Assembly (NCBI GenBank): GCA_025403435.1
Contig: CM046332.1
Coordinates: 2,798,981-2,862,980 of the forward strand
Direction: 5' to 3'
DNA: 64,000 bases
Origin: Artocarpus heterophyllus
Lineage: Eukaryota > Streptophyta > Magnoliopsida > Rosales > Moraceae
A model generated the notes under the pieces. That model ran no database searches. It worked only from the letters and a program-made list of their open reading frames with translations, and was not told the origin of the DNA. Position 1 is the stretch's first letter. Each line of letters begins with the position of its first letter. Of the stretch, positions 10,225 through 22,920 are shown piece after piece. The translations under genes and the position numbers were made by a program.

Positions 10225-11510
10225 ATCTCTCACTTGCCCTAAAGCAAGTGGCACATGTCTCTTAGACCTAAGCCTTCCAAATGTCCCTCAAAACTCTTTC
10301 CAAGTAACGTCTTGGTGAAAGGATCGACAAGATTATTTTCTGATGCAATCTTTACAATTTCTATAATGCCTTGATGAACTATTTCTCTAATCAAATAATA
10401 TTTTCACTTTATATGCTTTCTTGTCTTGTGGCTTATTGGTTCTTTTGAATTTGCCGCTACAGCATTATTATCACAATATAGTGTTAGTGATTTATCATGT
10501 CTAGAATAACTTCCAAATCTATTAAGAACTTACTGTACCATATGACTTCTTTGGCAGCTTCACAAGTAGCTACATACTTAGCTTCCATAGTCGAATAAGC
10601 AATGCAAGGTCATTTAATGCTTCTTCGAGCTATGGCTCCACTACTATGAGCAAACACTTACCCAAACGTACATTTATGTGTGTCTTTGTTTGATTAAAAA
10701 CAAGAATCGGTGTATTCAACAGGAATCAAATTCTCACTAGTGTATAATAGCATGTAGTTTCTTGTTCTCTTAAGATAGTTGTGAACGTGTTTAACCGCCA
10801 CTCAATGATCTAACCTAGGTTGAATTGATACTAGTTGACTATATCTAGTGCATAGCATATATCAGGCCTTGTACACAATGTGGCATACATTAGCCTTCTT
10901 ATTGCATATGCATAGGTAACCTGTCTCATGCTTGACACAGTGCCAATAGAATGCTCGTGCGATCTCTTAAAAGTTGGATTCCAAGAACATAACTTGTCTC
11001 TACTAAATCTTTTATTTGGAATTGGTTGGCTAGCCATTTCGTTACATTGGATAATAATTTGATGTCATTTTCAATGAGTAAACTATTATATATATAAACA
11101 ACAAAGAATACCATTTTCTTATCTTTAATATAATTGCATAAACAAGGTTCATCAACATTTTCAGCAAAATGATGAAACTTGATCGCATCATCAAATCTTA
11201 AGTTCTAATATCTTGAAGCTTGCTAAGTCCATATATGGACCTTTGTAGCTTGCAAACCTTTTGCTCCTAACCTTTCACTTCAAACTCTTCTAGTTACACC
11301 ATATAGATGCTTCTTTAAGATAGTCATTTAAAAAGAATGTCTTGACATCCATCCGCTATATATCATAATCAAGACATGCATAGACGGATTACAAAATATG
11401 AGTGAATTTAAGCATTGCTACCAGCGAGAAAATCTCTTCATAATCGACTCCCTTTTTTTGGTATAATCCTTTGCCACAAGCCTGACTTTGAAAGTCTCTA
11501 CTTTTCCACT
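10225..11510 (-). pseudogene. Copia pol fragment: reverse transcriptase to RNase H
   Basis: On the minus strand the fragment starts within RT (VETFKVRLVAKDYTKK near 11500-11430, matching the copia VETFKARLVAKGYTQK block). It continues through LANQFQIKDLVETSYVLGIQ (about 11025-10965) and LCTRPDICYALDIVN, and ends with RNase H residues (TMEAKYVATCEAAKE near 10600-10550) just before the LTR. The catalytic Tyr-x-Asp-Asp region reads YIYN, and several frameshifts and stops are present, so it is dead. The upstream part (gag, protease, integrase) was lost where the next LTR begins at 11511. Confidence 0.85.
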
Positions 11511-13229
11511 TGTTGGAAAATAGTATGCAGTAGAATTTTAAAATTTTTTAAATTAGAGTATTTTTTAAAACACAAGTTTGACATTCTAAATACATAAATT
11601 AATATTAGGTCTTACTAACCTCTTTTCTCTCACTAGAGTACTCACTCTATGTTTCTCAAAAGATCAAAATAACAAAGAAAACTCACTCCCAATTTATAGT
11701 GGCCAAATTTGGGGTTAAACCTTATCAGATTAGGCTTCAAAATTTGAGTCTGGATCAACTTATAATGAAAAATGTGTCAACAATACGTATACTGATCATT
11801 GCATGTTCGGCATACCAATTTGGGAAATCGGCCTGTCGAATTTAGTCCATTAGCTTGTTGAACTTTCCCATAGGTTTGCAGACCATGTGATAACTTAGAA
11901 TCCTAAGAATATCTTATTTTTACCCAAGAATCTTAGATAGAGCCTCAGTTTTAAATCAAATAACCCAATAGGGAAGTTATTTGATTAAAATAATGACATA
12001 CAAATAATCCCATAGTAAATTAAATTTTATCCAAATAATTAAACATGTTTAGCTTCAATTAATTTACAAAATTGATTCAACCGATAAACTAACATGAATT
12101 ATTAAATCCAGTCTTATCAAATTTCTACCAATCTAATAATTTAACATAAGTCACCAATATGTAGGAAAAACTTAATGTATCATTACATGAATTATTATGA
12201 GCTAGCAAAAGAGACTCGACAAACATATATAGTTCAAGCTCCTAAAATTATAAAATACAATATCCTAGATACATATTGTATAATTATCAACTCTAACACT
12301 ATTCCACTAAAAGCTAAAAGATGCACTCTCGAACTATATAAAATTTCAAAGCTCCAACAAGCTAATCATCCATGATATATAACAATGTGTCACATCTCCA
12401 TAGGACATTCATAATTGGCTTAAAGATAAATTTTGTTTTACCTTCCCGATTATTTTTATCTTACATTCAATTATCACACCATTGGAATACTTATTATTCA
12501 TAAATAGTATACCTATGTATCCAAATGGTTGAATGCTCTAGTCTTCCAATTACAGTATAATGCATAGAAGAGAATACCATTAACTCTACAAAAGAGCTAT
12601 GGATTCTATATCTACGAATAATGAGTCTACGTCAATCAAGAGTCATGTATCTAACATATCGGTATGCGTACATTATTAAATCAAGATGTCACTCTTTGGT
12701 ACATCAAAACACATAAGTCAAGAATATAGGCTCATTAGTCATTTCAAGATTAAGACACAACACATATGATTGTCTAAAGTGAATTGATCTAAAGAAACAG
12801 AATTATTAACCAAATCAATCCAATTTTTTTGTCTCGATCTAATACATCTTCACATATGACAATGTATCAATGTTTCTACTCATGGAGTCCCACTCCGATG
12901 ACCAACACAAGCATCTCTTGTTAGGGTTATAGACAACATAAAAATCTTAGCTTGAATAAAATGCCCAACGTTATTCCCTCAGTTGCAGATCTCATTATTT
13001 AGACCATGACCTCTAAGATTCACGTCTTCTGCATAATCTTTTGTTATATGCGTAATCTTAAAGGTTTAGACCTATAGTCTCGGAATTTTTGTTTGCTTAT
13101 CATACATTCAACAGAAATGAACATAAAAAGGACAATATTTGGTATATGAATAATAAATAAACTCTTTATTGATAAAATGTCTCCAAAAACATATTACAAA
13201 ATTTGTTCCTTAACGCACCATGTCAAACA
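11511..13229 (-). repeat. 3' LTR of a second minus-strand copia element
   Basis: It begins TGTTGGAAAATAGTATGCAG and ends CATGTCAAACA, the reverse complements of the termini of the 13873-15864 LTR (…TTTTCCAACA and TGTTAGACATG). Its middle shares the 'first-boundary' phrases of that family, such as the run near 12600-12900. At 1719 bp it is shorter than the ~1990-bp copies elsewhere in the window, so it carries internal deletions. It interrupts the copia pol fragment on its left. Confidence 0.8.
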
Positions 13230-13872
13230 ATCTTGAACATGCAATAAGTGAGTAAATACAACATGTCTCACATCCCCATAGCCTCTACATACTTCTCAAA
13301 AACTCTCGTTGTTAGTGTCTCATGAAAAGATTAAGTATGTTGTCCCCATACATGATCTTGCAAACTGCAACATGCCCGGCCTCAACAAAGTCTTTTATCA
13401 CATGATGTTTTCAATGAATATGCTTACTCTTGTTATAAAATCTTGGTTGCTTAGCATTAGCTATCGCTGTAGTGCTATCACAATAAAATGATACCATCTT
13501 ATCTATACTAGGAACTACCTCATGATCCCCAAGAAACTTGCAGAGCCACACTACTTCTTTTGAGAATCACAAGCTGCCACATACTTAGCCTCCATTGTTG
13601 AATCCAAAGTACATGTCTCCAAACAATGGCACCTCCACCAAGAGTAAAAACAGAACCAAAAGTCGATCTTCTTGTATCCAAACAGGAATAAAAATTTGAA
13701 TCAGTGTATCCAAGAGGCGTTAGATCCTTACCTCGAATACACTAGCATATAACATCTAGTCCTTCTCAGGTACTTGAAAATATGCTTGACCACAACCCAA
13801 TGGTTCGGTCCTAGAACCAACTGAAATCAACTTGCCATCTCGACCGCATAATAAATGTCCGATCATGTCCAA
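13230..13872 (-). pseudogene. Copia RNase H fragment of the second element
   Basis: The minus strand directly upstream of the LTR encodes RNase H remnants: TMEAKYVAACDS near 13600-13560, VVWLCKFLGD near 13550-13520, and a HHVIKDFVEAGH segment near 13400-13360. It ends in an RT-end remnant (SDIYYAVEMAS) at about 13860-13825 and is cut by the next LTR. Frameshifts and stops make it non-functional. Confidence 0.8.
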
Positions 13873-15864
13873 TGTTAGACATGTATGCCCTAAGGAGTAA
13901 AAATGTAATATGTTTTTGAAGACATTTGTATCAATAAAGAATTTATTTATTATTTATATACCAAATCTTGTTCTCTTTACGTTCATATTTGTTGAATATA
14001 TGATAAGCAAATAAAATCCTGAGACTGTCGGTCTAAACCTTTAAGAATTGGGCATATGATGGATAGATCATGCAAAAGACACGATTCTTAAGGTGACAGT
14101 CTAAATCATAAGATCCAGAATTGAGGGAATAAAGTTGGGTGCTTTATTCATGTAAAGATTGTTATATTGTCTATATCTCTAATGGGAGATGGTTTGTCTT
14201 GGCCATCAAAGGTGCACTTCGCGAATAGAAACATTGGTACATTGTCATAGGCGACGATGTGTTTGGTTGGGACATAAAGTGAATTGATTTGGATTAATAA
14301 TACTATCTTGACAAATCAATTCACTTTAGACAATCATATGTATTGTATCTTAATCCTGAGATGAATAGTGGGCCTGTTGTCTTGACTTATGTCTTTTGAT
14401 GTACCAATGGGTGACATCCACATTTTATGTTGGCACGTATACCGATACATTGGATGCATGACTCTTGATAGCGTAGACCTATTATTTATAGATATAGAAT
14501 CCATAAGTCCTCTTTAGGAGTTGAGATATCCTTGTATATGCGTAATCCTGCAATTGAAAAACTAGAGCGCTTAACCATTTGGATACATACGTGTAACCAA
14601 ATGGCATACCGTCTTTGGATGGTAAGTTTTTCGATGGTGAGATAATGGAACATAAGAGAAAAATAATCAGGAAGGTGAGACAAAACTTGTCCTTAAGCCA
14701 ATTATGGATAATCCTATGGGGATATGACACATTATGATATGTCATGGAGACTTAGCTATACAAGCTTCGTAATTGTATATAGTTCGAGAGTGTAACTCTA
14801 AGCTTTTAGTGGAGTAGCGTTAGAGTTGATAATTATAAAATATATATATGGGATATTGGGTTTCATACATATCAGGAACTTGAACTATATAGGTCCATCA
14901 GGTCCCTTTGCTAGCTCACAAAAATCTTGTAGCGATACGGCCTGCTTTTTCAATAAATTGGTGACTTATGCCAAATTGTTAGATTGGCTAAAATTTGGGT
15001 TAGTTTGATTTAATAATTCATGTTAATTTATCAGTTGAATTAATTATGTAATTAATTTAAGATAAACATGTTCTTTTATTGGTTGAATTAATTTGGTAAA
15101 TTAATTCAAGATAAATATGTTCAATTATTATGGATAATATCGTATTTGTAATATGACTATTTGAATCAGATAACTTCTCTATTGGGTTATTTGAATTAAA
15201 ATTGAGGCTGTATCAAAGATACCCAGAACTATTAAGATACGAATTATCCAATAGGTTGAGATAGTATCTATCGGACCAACCTTGGAGTTCAAATTAAATT
15301 CAAACTGGAATTTGTGATGGTGCGATCGGTCGCGCCTTTTTATCATGGTCGACAGTTGTAATCAGAACAAAATTTGATTATGTGGATTAGATTTTGTAAC
15401 TGATTCAAATTGATTCAAACTCAAGTTTTGAGGCCTTATTTGATAATGATTGAGCCCAAGTGCGACCTCTATAAATAAAGAATGAGTTCTCTTTGTTATT
15501 CTGATTAGTTGAGAGACTAAGAATGAGACTTTACTGGTGAGACTCTAAAACTCCCTAAGAGCTATTGTTCACACATCACGAACGTTAACTTTTTGTTTTC
15601 TTAATTGGTCGGAAGGAGAGTTACCGAGGAAAAGCTAAATGACGTGCACCCACACGTACTCCGATCGTGGATAGAGAATAGCAAAGAAGACCAGTTGGTA
15701 AGGCTCTTCTAAAATGCCTTTCTCTTCACGCATTGAAGAGCTTTTTGGCAAACAAAGTTACTAAGATCTAGTTATTTATGCATATAGTGTGTCAAACTTG
15801 TGTTTTAGAAAATACTCTAGTATAAAATTTTTTAAAATTTTGCTACATACTATCTTTTCCAACA
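13873..15864 (+). repeat. 5' LTR of the plus-strand copia element
   Basis: It starts TGTTAGACATG and ends TTTTCCAACA, immediately before a primer site. The same family of LTR occurs at 11511-13229, 21265-22920, 34902-36214, 52199-54187 and 59824-61810. Confidence 0.9.
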
Positions 15865-15865
15865 A

Positions 15866-15879
15866 TTAGCATCAGAGCC
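15866..15879 (+). other. Primer-binding site, initiator tRNA-Met (degenerate)
   Basis: TTAGCATCAGAGCC lies one base after the LTR. It differs from TTGGTATCAGAGCC at two positions. The intact version occurs in the sister element at 59809-59822. Confidence 0.85.
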
Positions 15880-17497
15880 ATGATTTTTATGGAAAATTAC
15901 GAGTTTGTGATCATGCTATATATATAAATTATGTGATCTTGATCTCTACTATGCTTGAATTTAATTCTTAGAGAGTTGGCACTCTAGGTTTCTATATATG
16001 TTTATATGTTGTCATGGATTATATGGTGAATGCTTATTAATTAATTATGGTTGTTTAAATTATTATTTAATTATTAATTAATTAATTACTTAATATCAGT
16101 TATGGTTTCTTAGAGGTTAGAGTGTATATCTAGGTTTTTCATGTAATTAGATGACAGACTATTATCTCTGTCTATGAATTATTATTTAATATAAATTTGT
16201 AACAATTTGTAATTAAATAATTATTTAGAGAAAATGGATCTAGAAGATGGATGATAGTATTACATAGGTTTTTCCTGAGTCTCTAATTTTATGTTTTTGA
16301 ATTGTTAAAAATAAAATTAGAAAAACTGGCTTAAAATTGTTTTTTGAAAAAATAGCCTGAGGGGCTATGATATTGACAACAATACACATACCGTGGTCGG
16401 CTGCTCTAGTCGGGGGCAGATTTCACGGCTTTTGTAGCAGGTTGAACTTTTAGGTCTGGCGGGCTGACTGTTGATGGGCGATCGACTGTGATATATATAC
16501 CGCAGTCGACTGCGTCTCCGACAGACCGAATCCAAAGTTTGGCTGGCCAACAGAGAGCTATTTTTGGATTTTAGTGCAGTTTTGATTTTATTTTTGAGAC
16601 AATTCTGATAAACATCAAATTTGGATATGACCAAAAATATGGAGTATTCGATCTATGCGGGATTGAAGACTTGAAGATGGATATTACATGAAGAAGGATA
16701 CAATTTGAAGATTCAAAGATGAATAATCGATAATATGTTTTGATTATTCTCCTGTAATCTTTATTTTCTTTTCTCTAAGGTGGAATCATAATATTACGAT
16801 TATTTATTATTATTTTGCTTGTGGCTTTGTATGATTGCTTTGCATGTCTGCATTATAATATGATTTGCCATGTATATTGATAACATGTCATATAGAATAG
16901 GGAGTGCTACTCATTTAAAATTGTTCATGCATGTTCTTAAAATAAAACCTTGATTTCAAAAGATTGTATAGGAGAAGGTTTTCGAAGAGAGGACATACAG
17001 CCTCCATCGTCGGCCCATGGTAGCACATGGTGGTTTAGACCAGAAGGGACTTCATCGTGTACTAGGTTAAATCTTTAAGAGGATAAGGTATTTTAGCATG
17101 ATTTATGTTTGCACACCCCTAAGTGGTGATTATCAATCATGGATAAAACATTAAAATGATTGCTATACACTCATGTTAATTTTATTATTAACCTCCCCTA
17201 GAAGCTCTGTTAATAAAATTGATGGCTAAAGAAATGATTATTGATATATGCTAGATCATACAGATCCTAGATGGCATATATTAATCAGGAGGGGCTCTGT
17301 GATCGTGATTGAATTTTGGCATGACTCCCCTAGGAGCTTGTTGAATTTTAGTTAAGAATTATCGTTGTAAGGTTGTGATGTTTTCAAGGTTTTGACATAT
17401 AAGCACATTTATATATTTTACATGATTGTGTTATCTTACTAAAATATTATGTATGTTTGCTTATGTTTGGTATATGATTCTTTATTGTAGATTAAAA
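15880..17497 (+). other. Untranslated leader of the copia element
   Basis: About 1.6 kb separates the primer site from the gag ATG. It is AT-rich with no convincing ORF; the 89-aa minus-strand ORF at 16365-16634 is spurious. A similar-length leader is present in the sister element at 58096-59808. Confidence 0.65.
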
Positions 17498-18240
17498 ATG
17501 TCTAAAAACACTTTATCTTTGATACTGATAAAAACCAAGTAACCGATGAGAATTTTAATGATTAGAAATGGAGCCTAAATATCGTCTTATCCTTTGAGAA
17601 ACTGACATTTGTGTTAACCACACTGTGTCCACCCAAACCTACTGGGGAATCCACTAATGAGCAAATCCAAGCATATCATCGCTGGATAGATGCTAACGAT
17701 CAAGTACGCTATTATGTTATGGCTAACATGAATAACATGTTGTAGACTCAATATAAAGATTATGAGACTGCTAAGCAGATCTTGGATAGTCTTGAATACA
17801 TGTTTGGAGGCTAGGTCTTAATAAAATGGCACGGGGTACTTTGGAAACTTCTAAACTGCAAGCAAAGACCGGGGACATCTATAAAGGAGCATATGATGTT
17901 GGTCATGGGCTACCTTACTGAGGCTCATGCTCATGGAGTCGATATCAATGTTGAGTCACAGATGACTATGGTTCTTCAGACTCTATCAAAGGAGTTCACC
18001 CCGTTTAGAGCTTATTTGAGCAATAGACAGAATGTGACCTTAACAAAGTTGACAAAGTAGTTACAAAAGTTCAAAAATCTGATCAGGGAAGCTCCTGCTA
18101 GTGGCAAGATTAACTTGGTAGGTGCATCCAGTTCCAATCCTAATCCAAGGAATGGAAGGAAGTAAAAGGCTAAGAACAGAAAGGTTGGGCACATAAAGAA
18201 GAATTGCAAGGACTTCTTTTCCAAAGGAGGTAGGTGTAAT
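17498..18240 (+). pseudogene. Copia gag (UBN2-type) pseudogene
   Basis: Translation begins MSKNTLSL and, with frame changes, gives LSFEKLTFVLTTLCPPKPTG, then QAYHRWIDANDQVRYYVMAN and later SIKEHMMLVMGYLTEAHAHG and QKFKNLIREAP. These are typical of the plant copia gag. The zinc knuckle near 18180-18215 keeps VGHIKKNCKDF but lacks its first Cys pair because bases are deleted. Multiple stops interrupt it. Confidence 0.85.
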
Positions 18241-19500
18241 ATTTTGGAAACTTGTTTAGTTGAAGAATCAAGTGACACATGGATCATCGATTCTAGAGCA
18301 ACTAATTGTGTTTGTATTCTCTGGAGGGATTCTAGGAAACGAGAAGTTTACTTTGTGAAAACTTCACGTTTCGTATAGGCGATGGATCCTTGGTGCTGGG
18401 TGAAGCAGTGGGAGATATCAATCTTTATTTTGATAATTACAAGAGTTTAGTTTTGCGAGATTGTTTTTATGTTTCTAAACTTAAAAGGAATTTGCTATCT
18501 ATAGCTTGTTTATTTAAAGATTCCTATTTGGTTTCTTTTAATAACAAAATGGTGATTTGTAAAAACAAATCTTTTATCTGTGTCTATATTTTATTAAACC
18601 TAATATTTACTCACTGCAAAACATTGAGGTCAACGATAATAACTCTAAAAGACTTAAGACTTCTCACTCTAATGAGACTTATCTTTGGCATTTGCAATTA
18701 GGTCATATTAGCCTGAATAGGATTTAAAGGTTGGTAAGGGATGGACTTTTAAGTCACTTAAAGGTGGAATCTATACAACAATGTGACTCCTGTTGGGAGG
18801 GCAAAATGACTAAAAGACCATTCAAGTCTAAGGACAATAGGGCCAAAGGGGTTCTAAAACTTGTGCATAGTGATATTTGCAGACCTATGAACATCCAGGT
18901 ATGAGGAGAGTATGAGTATTTCATCACTTTTATTGACGATTTCTCAAGGTATGGGTATGTGTACCTAATGCACCACAAAAGCAAAACTTTTGACAAGTTC
19001 AGAGAGTTTTAGGTTGAAGTGGAAAAGCAATTAGGTAGACCCATAAAGGCACTTCGATTCAATCGAGGTGCAGAATACGTTTTTGATGAGTTCTTAGGAC
19101 ACTTATTAGAGAATAGGATTCTATCCCATTTGACTGCACTGGGCATTCCGTAGTAGAATGGCATGGTGGAAAGGAGGAATAGGACTTTGTTGGACATGGT
19201 TAGATCCATGATGAGTTATTCATCATTGCCTTTGTCCTTTTTGGGGATATGCACTACAAACTGCATGTTATCCTTTGAATGATGTGCCTTCAAAATCGGT
19301 TCCTAAAACTCATCACAAGTTGTGGACAGATAGGAAAACACCCTTAAACCATATTTGCAAATGGGGATGTCTGGCTCAGGTCCTATTTAAGGATGCGAAT
19401 AAGTTAGAAGTACATTCAAAAGTTTGCATATTTGTAGGGCATCCAAAAGGGACTAAAGGGGTTTATTGCTATAACCTAAAGTAAAATAAAGTCGTGGTTT
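18241..19500 (+). pseudogene. Copia protease and integrase pseudogene
   Basis: The protease motif reads WIIDSRATNCVC near 18280 where copia elements have DSGATNHV, so the active-site glycine is lost. The GAG-pre-integrase part follows (LWHLQLGHISLNRI near 18685-18720, then CDSCWEGK). The integrase core shows [15 protein letters not shown] near 18916-18960. The second catalytic Asp region reads FNRGAEY instead of SDQGGEY. Stops such as TAG in place of CAG occur throughout. The C-terminal part runs through PLNHICKWGCLAQVLFK. Confidence 0.88.
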
Positions 19501-21180
19501 CTACTAATGCAACTTTCCTTTAGGAAAGTTACATGAACAACTTTAAGCCTCAAAGCAAAGTGGCACCTGAGAAGTTGAGATGTGATTCAATCACTCCAAG
19601 GGTTCCAGCAGAATCCACTCCAATCAATGTAGAAAAACCAAACAAACCTGAACAACAACCTAAGGGGCTTTGGCATAGTGGGAGGATAAGGCGTCAACCT
19701 GAGAGGTATATGTTCAATGGTGAGGCCTTTTTGGCTGAACTAGATGAACATGACAGGGATCCTTACACTTACATAGAGGCTATGAAAGATGTTGATTTGA
19801 AACTCTAGACAGAGGCCATGAAGGGATAAAACCTATAGGGTGTAAGTGGATCTACAAGAGGAAAAGAGGAGTGGATGGAAAGGTCAAAACCTTTAAGGCT
19901 AGACTGGTAGCTAAGGGATACACGTAAAAAGAAGGAATTGATTACGAGGAAACCTTTTTGCCTGTAGCCATGCTTAAATCCATCCATATTCTCTTGTCCA
20001 TAGTTGTCACTCTCGACTACTAGAATTGGCAAATGGATGTCAAGACAGCTTTTTTAAATGGCTATCTTGATGAGTCTATATATATGGAGCAACCAGATGG
20101 GTTCAAGGTTAAGGGTCAAGAGGGTAAGGTTTGTAAGCACCTAAAGTCAATTTATGGACTTAAGCAGATTTCTCATTCTTGGAACATAAGATTTGATCAA
20201 GTGGTCAAGACTTATGGGTTCACACAAAACATGGACAAACCATGTGTTTACAAACACATTAAGGATAGGAAGGTAGTTTTTCTACTGCTCTATATAGATG
20301 ACATTCTGTTAATTGGCAATGACATTAGAGCGTTGTCATTGGTCAAATTATAGTTGAGCAAGCAGTTTGACATGAAAGACTTGGGTGAGGCTAATTTTGT
20401 TCTTGGTATCCAGATCTTTCGGGATAGGAAGAATAGAATGATAGCTTTGTTCTAGGCGGGCTACATAAATAAAATTCTTAGGAGGTTTGCAATGCAGGAT
20501 TCGAAGAAAGGTGGGCAATCATCTAGGTCTCGAATTACTCTTTCTTTGAAAGACTCTCCAAAGTCTGAGGAAGAAAGAGAATACATGAAGAAGGTGTCTT
20601 ATGCTTCGACAGTGGGTAGTCTTATGTATGCCATGCTTTGCACATGATTAAATATTTGTTATATGGTCGGGTTTGTTAGTCGATTTTAGGCGGATCTAGG
20701 ACCAAATCATTGGATTGCGATCAGACATATTTTCAAGTACCTAAGAAGGACTTGAGGGTATATGCTTGTGTATTTAGGTGAGGACTTAACTCCTCTAGGA
20801 TATACTGATTTGAATTTCCAATCCTGACTGGATTCGAGGAGATCGACTTCTGGTTTTGCGTTTACTCTAGGCGACGGTGCCATCAGTTGAAGGAGTGTGA
20901 AGCAAGATTGCACTTTAGATTTAACAACGGAGGCTGAATATGCGACAGCTAGTGATGCTTCAAAAGAAGTAGTGTGGCTTCACAAGTTCCTTGGGGATCT
21001 TGAGGTAGTTTCTTGTATGGATAAGGTAGTATCACTGTACTGTGATAATGGTGTGGCGGTAGTTAATGTTAAGGAATTAATATTCCAAAAGAAGAGAAAG
21101 CATGTATATCGGGAGTATCATGTGATAACGAACTTTAAAGAAGGGAGACATGTTACAATGAGAATGTGGAAATATGTTTG
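19501..21180 (+). pseudogene. Copia reverse transcriptase and RNase H pseudogene
   Basis: A linker (LWHSGRIRRQPERYMF near 19665-19712) leads into RT: KPIGCKWIYKRKRGVDGK, FKARLVAKGYT, MDVKTAFLNGYLDESIYM, and the catalytic LLLYIDDILLIGND near 20285-20325, which is intact. The RT end and RNase H follow (YASTVGSLMYAMLCT, TTEAEYATASDASKEVVWLH, SLYCDNGVAV). The region is almost one continuous frame broken by point stops. It keeps the family structure but cannot make a full protein. Confidence 0.9.
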
Positions 21181-21264
21181 ATCATGTCAAAGGACATTAT
21201 GGCCTATCAGGGCCATGGCGTTGCATGACATATCACATTTACTCATTTAGTGCAAATGGGAGAT
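21181..21264 (+). other. Copia 3' untranslated region and polypurine tract
   Basis: TGCAAATGGGAGAT at 21251-21264 immediately precedes the degenerate 3' LTR start (TTTTAG, elsewhere TGTTAG). It matches the GTGCAAGTAGGAGAT tract of the sister element. Confidence 0.75.
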
Positions 21265-22920
21265 TTTTAGATATTTATGCCCTAAGGAGTAAAAATATAA
21301 CATGTTTTTGGAGACATTTTATCAATAAAGAATTTATTTATTATTTATATATCAAATCTTGTCCTCTTTACGTTCATATTTGTTGAATGTATGATAAGCA
21401 AATAAAAGTATGAGACTGTCGGTCTAAACCTTTAAGAATTGGGCATATGATGGACAAATTATGTGAAAGACACGATTCTTAAGATGACAATCTAAATCAT
21501 AAGATCCGCAATTGAGGGAATAAGTTGGGCACTTTATTCATGTAAAGATTGTTATGTTGTCTATATCCCTAATGGGAGATGGTTTGTCTTGGCTATCGGA
21601 GGTGGACTCCTTAATTAGAAATATTGGCACATTGTTATAGGTGACAATGTGTTGGATCGGGATATAAAGTAAATTGATTTGGATTAATAATTTTGTCTTG
21701 GAAAATCGATTCACTTTAGACAATCCTATGTGTTGTATCTTAATCCTGAGATGAATAGTGGGCCCGTTGTCTTGACTTATGTCTTTTGATGTACCAATAG
21801 GTGACATCCACATTTTATGTTGGCATGCATGCCGGCACATTGGAGGCATGACTCTTGATAGCGTAGACCTATTTTTGATAGATATGGAATCCATAAGTCT
21901 TCTTTAGGAGTCGAGATATCCTTTTATATGCGTTATCTTACAATTGGAAAACTAGAGCACTTAACCATTTGGACACATAGGTGTAACAGAATGGTATACC
22001 GTCTTTGGATGGTAAGTTTTCCAATGGTGAGATAATAAAACATAAGAGAAAAATAATTGGGAAGGTGAGATAGAACTTGTCCTTACGCCGATAATGGGGA
22101 TATGACACATTATGATATGTCATGGAGACTTAGCTATATGAGCTTTGTAATTCCATATAGTTTGAGAGTGTAGCTCTAAGCTTTTAGTGGAGTAGCGTTA
22201 GAGTTGATAATTATGAAATGTATATCTAAGATATTGGGATTCATAATTATCGGGAACTTGAACTATATAAGTCCATCTGGTCCCCTTTACGAGCTCACAA
22301 AAATCCTGTAACAATACGGCATGCTTTTCCAATAAATTGGTGACTTATGTCAAATTGTTAGATTGGCTAAAATTTGAGTTAATTGGATTTAATAATTCAT
22401 GTTACATTATCAGTTGAATTAATTTAAGATAAACATGTTCATTTATTGGTTGAATTAATTGGGTGAATTAATTCAAGATAAATATGTTGAATTATTGTGG
22501 ATAATAACTTATTTGTATGGTTTTATCTAGATATGACTATTTTAATCAGTTAACTTATTTATTGGGTTATTTGAATTAAAATTGAGGCTCTATCAAAAGA
22601 TACCTAGAACCAATAAGATTGGAATTATCCAATAGGTTAAGATAGTATCTATCGAATCAACCTTGGAGTTCGAATAAAATTCAAACTGGGATCTACGATG
22701 GTGCGGTCGACCCCACCTTTGTATCGCGGTTGGCCGTTGCAATTAGAATCAGAATTTGATTACATGGATTAGATTCTATAACTTATTCAAATTGATTCAA
22801 ACTCAAATTTTGAGGCCTTATCTGATAATGATTGACCCCAAGTCTGACCTCTATAAATAGGGAATGAGTTCTCTTTGTTATTTAGATTAGTTGAGAGATT
22901 AAGAATGAGACTCTGCTGGT
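21265..22920 (+). repeat. Truncated 3' LTR of the plus-strand copia element
   Basis: It parallels 13873-15530 with about 8% difference. It ends at GAGACTCTGCTGGT, just before the matching point where the 5' LTR continues GAGACTCTAAAACTCC. The missing last ~330 bases are not found on the other side of the chromovirus in continuous form. Confidence 0.85.

Larger units (their letters stand above)
13873..22920 (+). mobile_element. Plus-strand Ty1/copia retrotransposon, 3' end truncated
   Basis: A 1992-bp 5' LTR, primer site, gag, protease, integrase, RT, RNase H, polypurine tract and partial 3' LTR follow in copia order. The LTRs differ by roughly 8% where I compared about 200 bases, so the insertion is much older than the element at 439-8637. 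The coding region stays largely collinear but is full of in-frame stops. The 3' LTR stops at 22920, where an unrelated chromoviral LTR begins. It is the same family as the element at 52199-61810. Confidence 0.9.
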
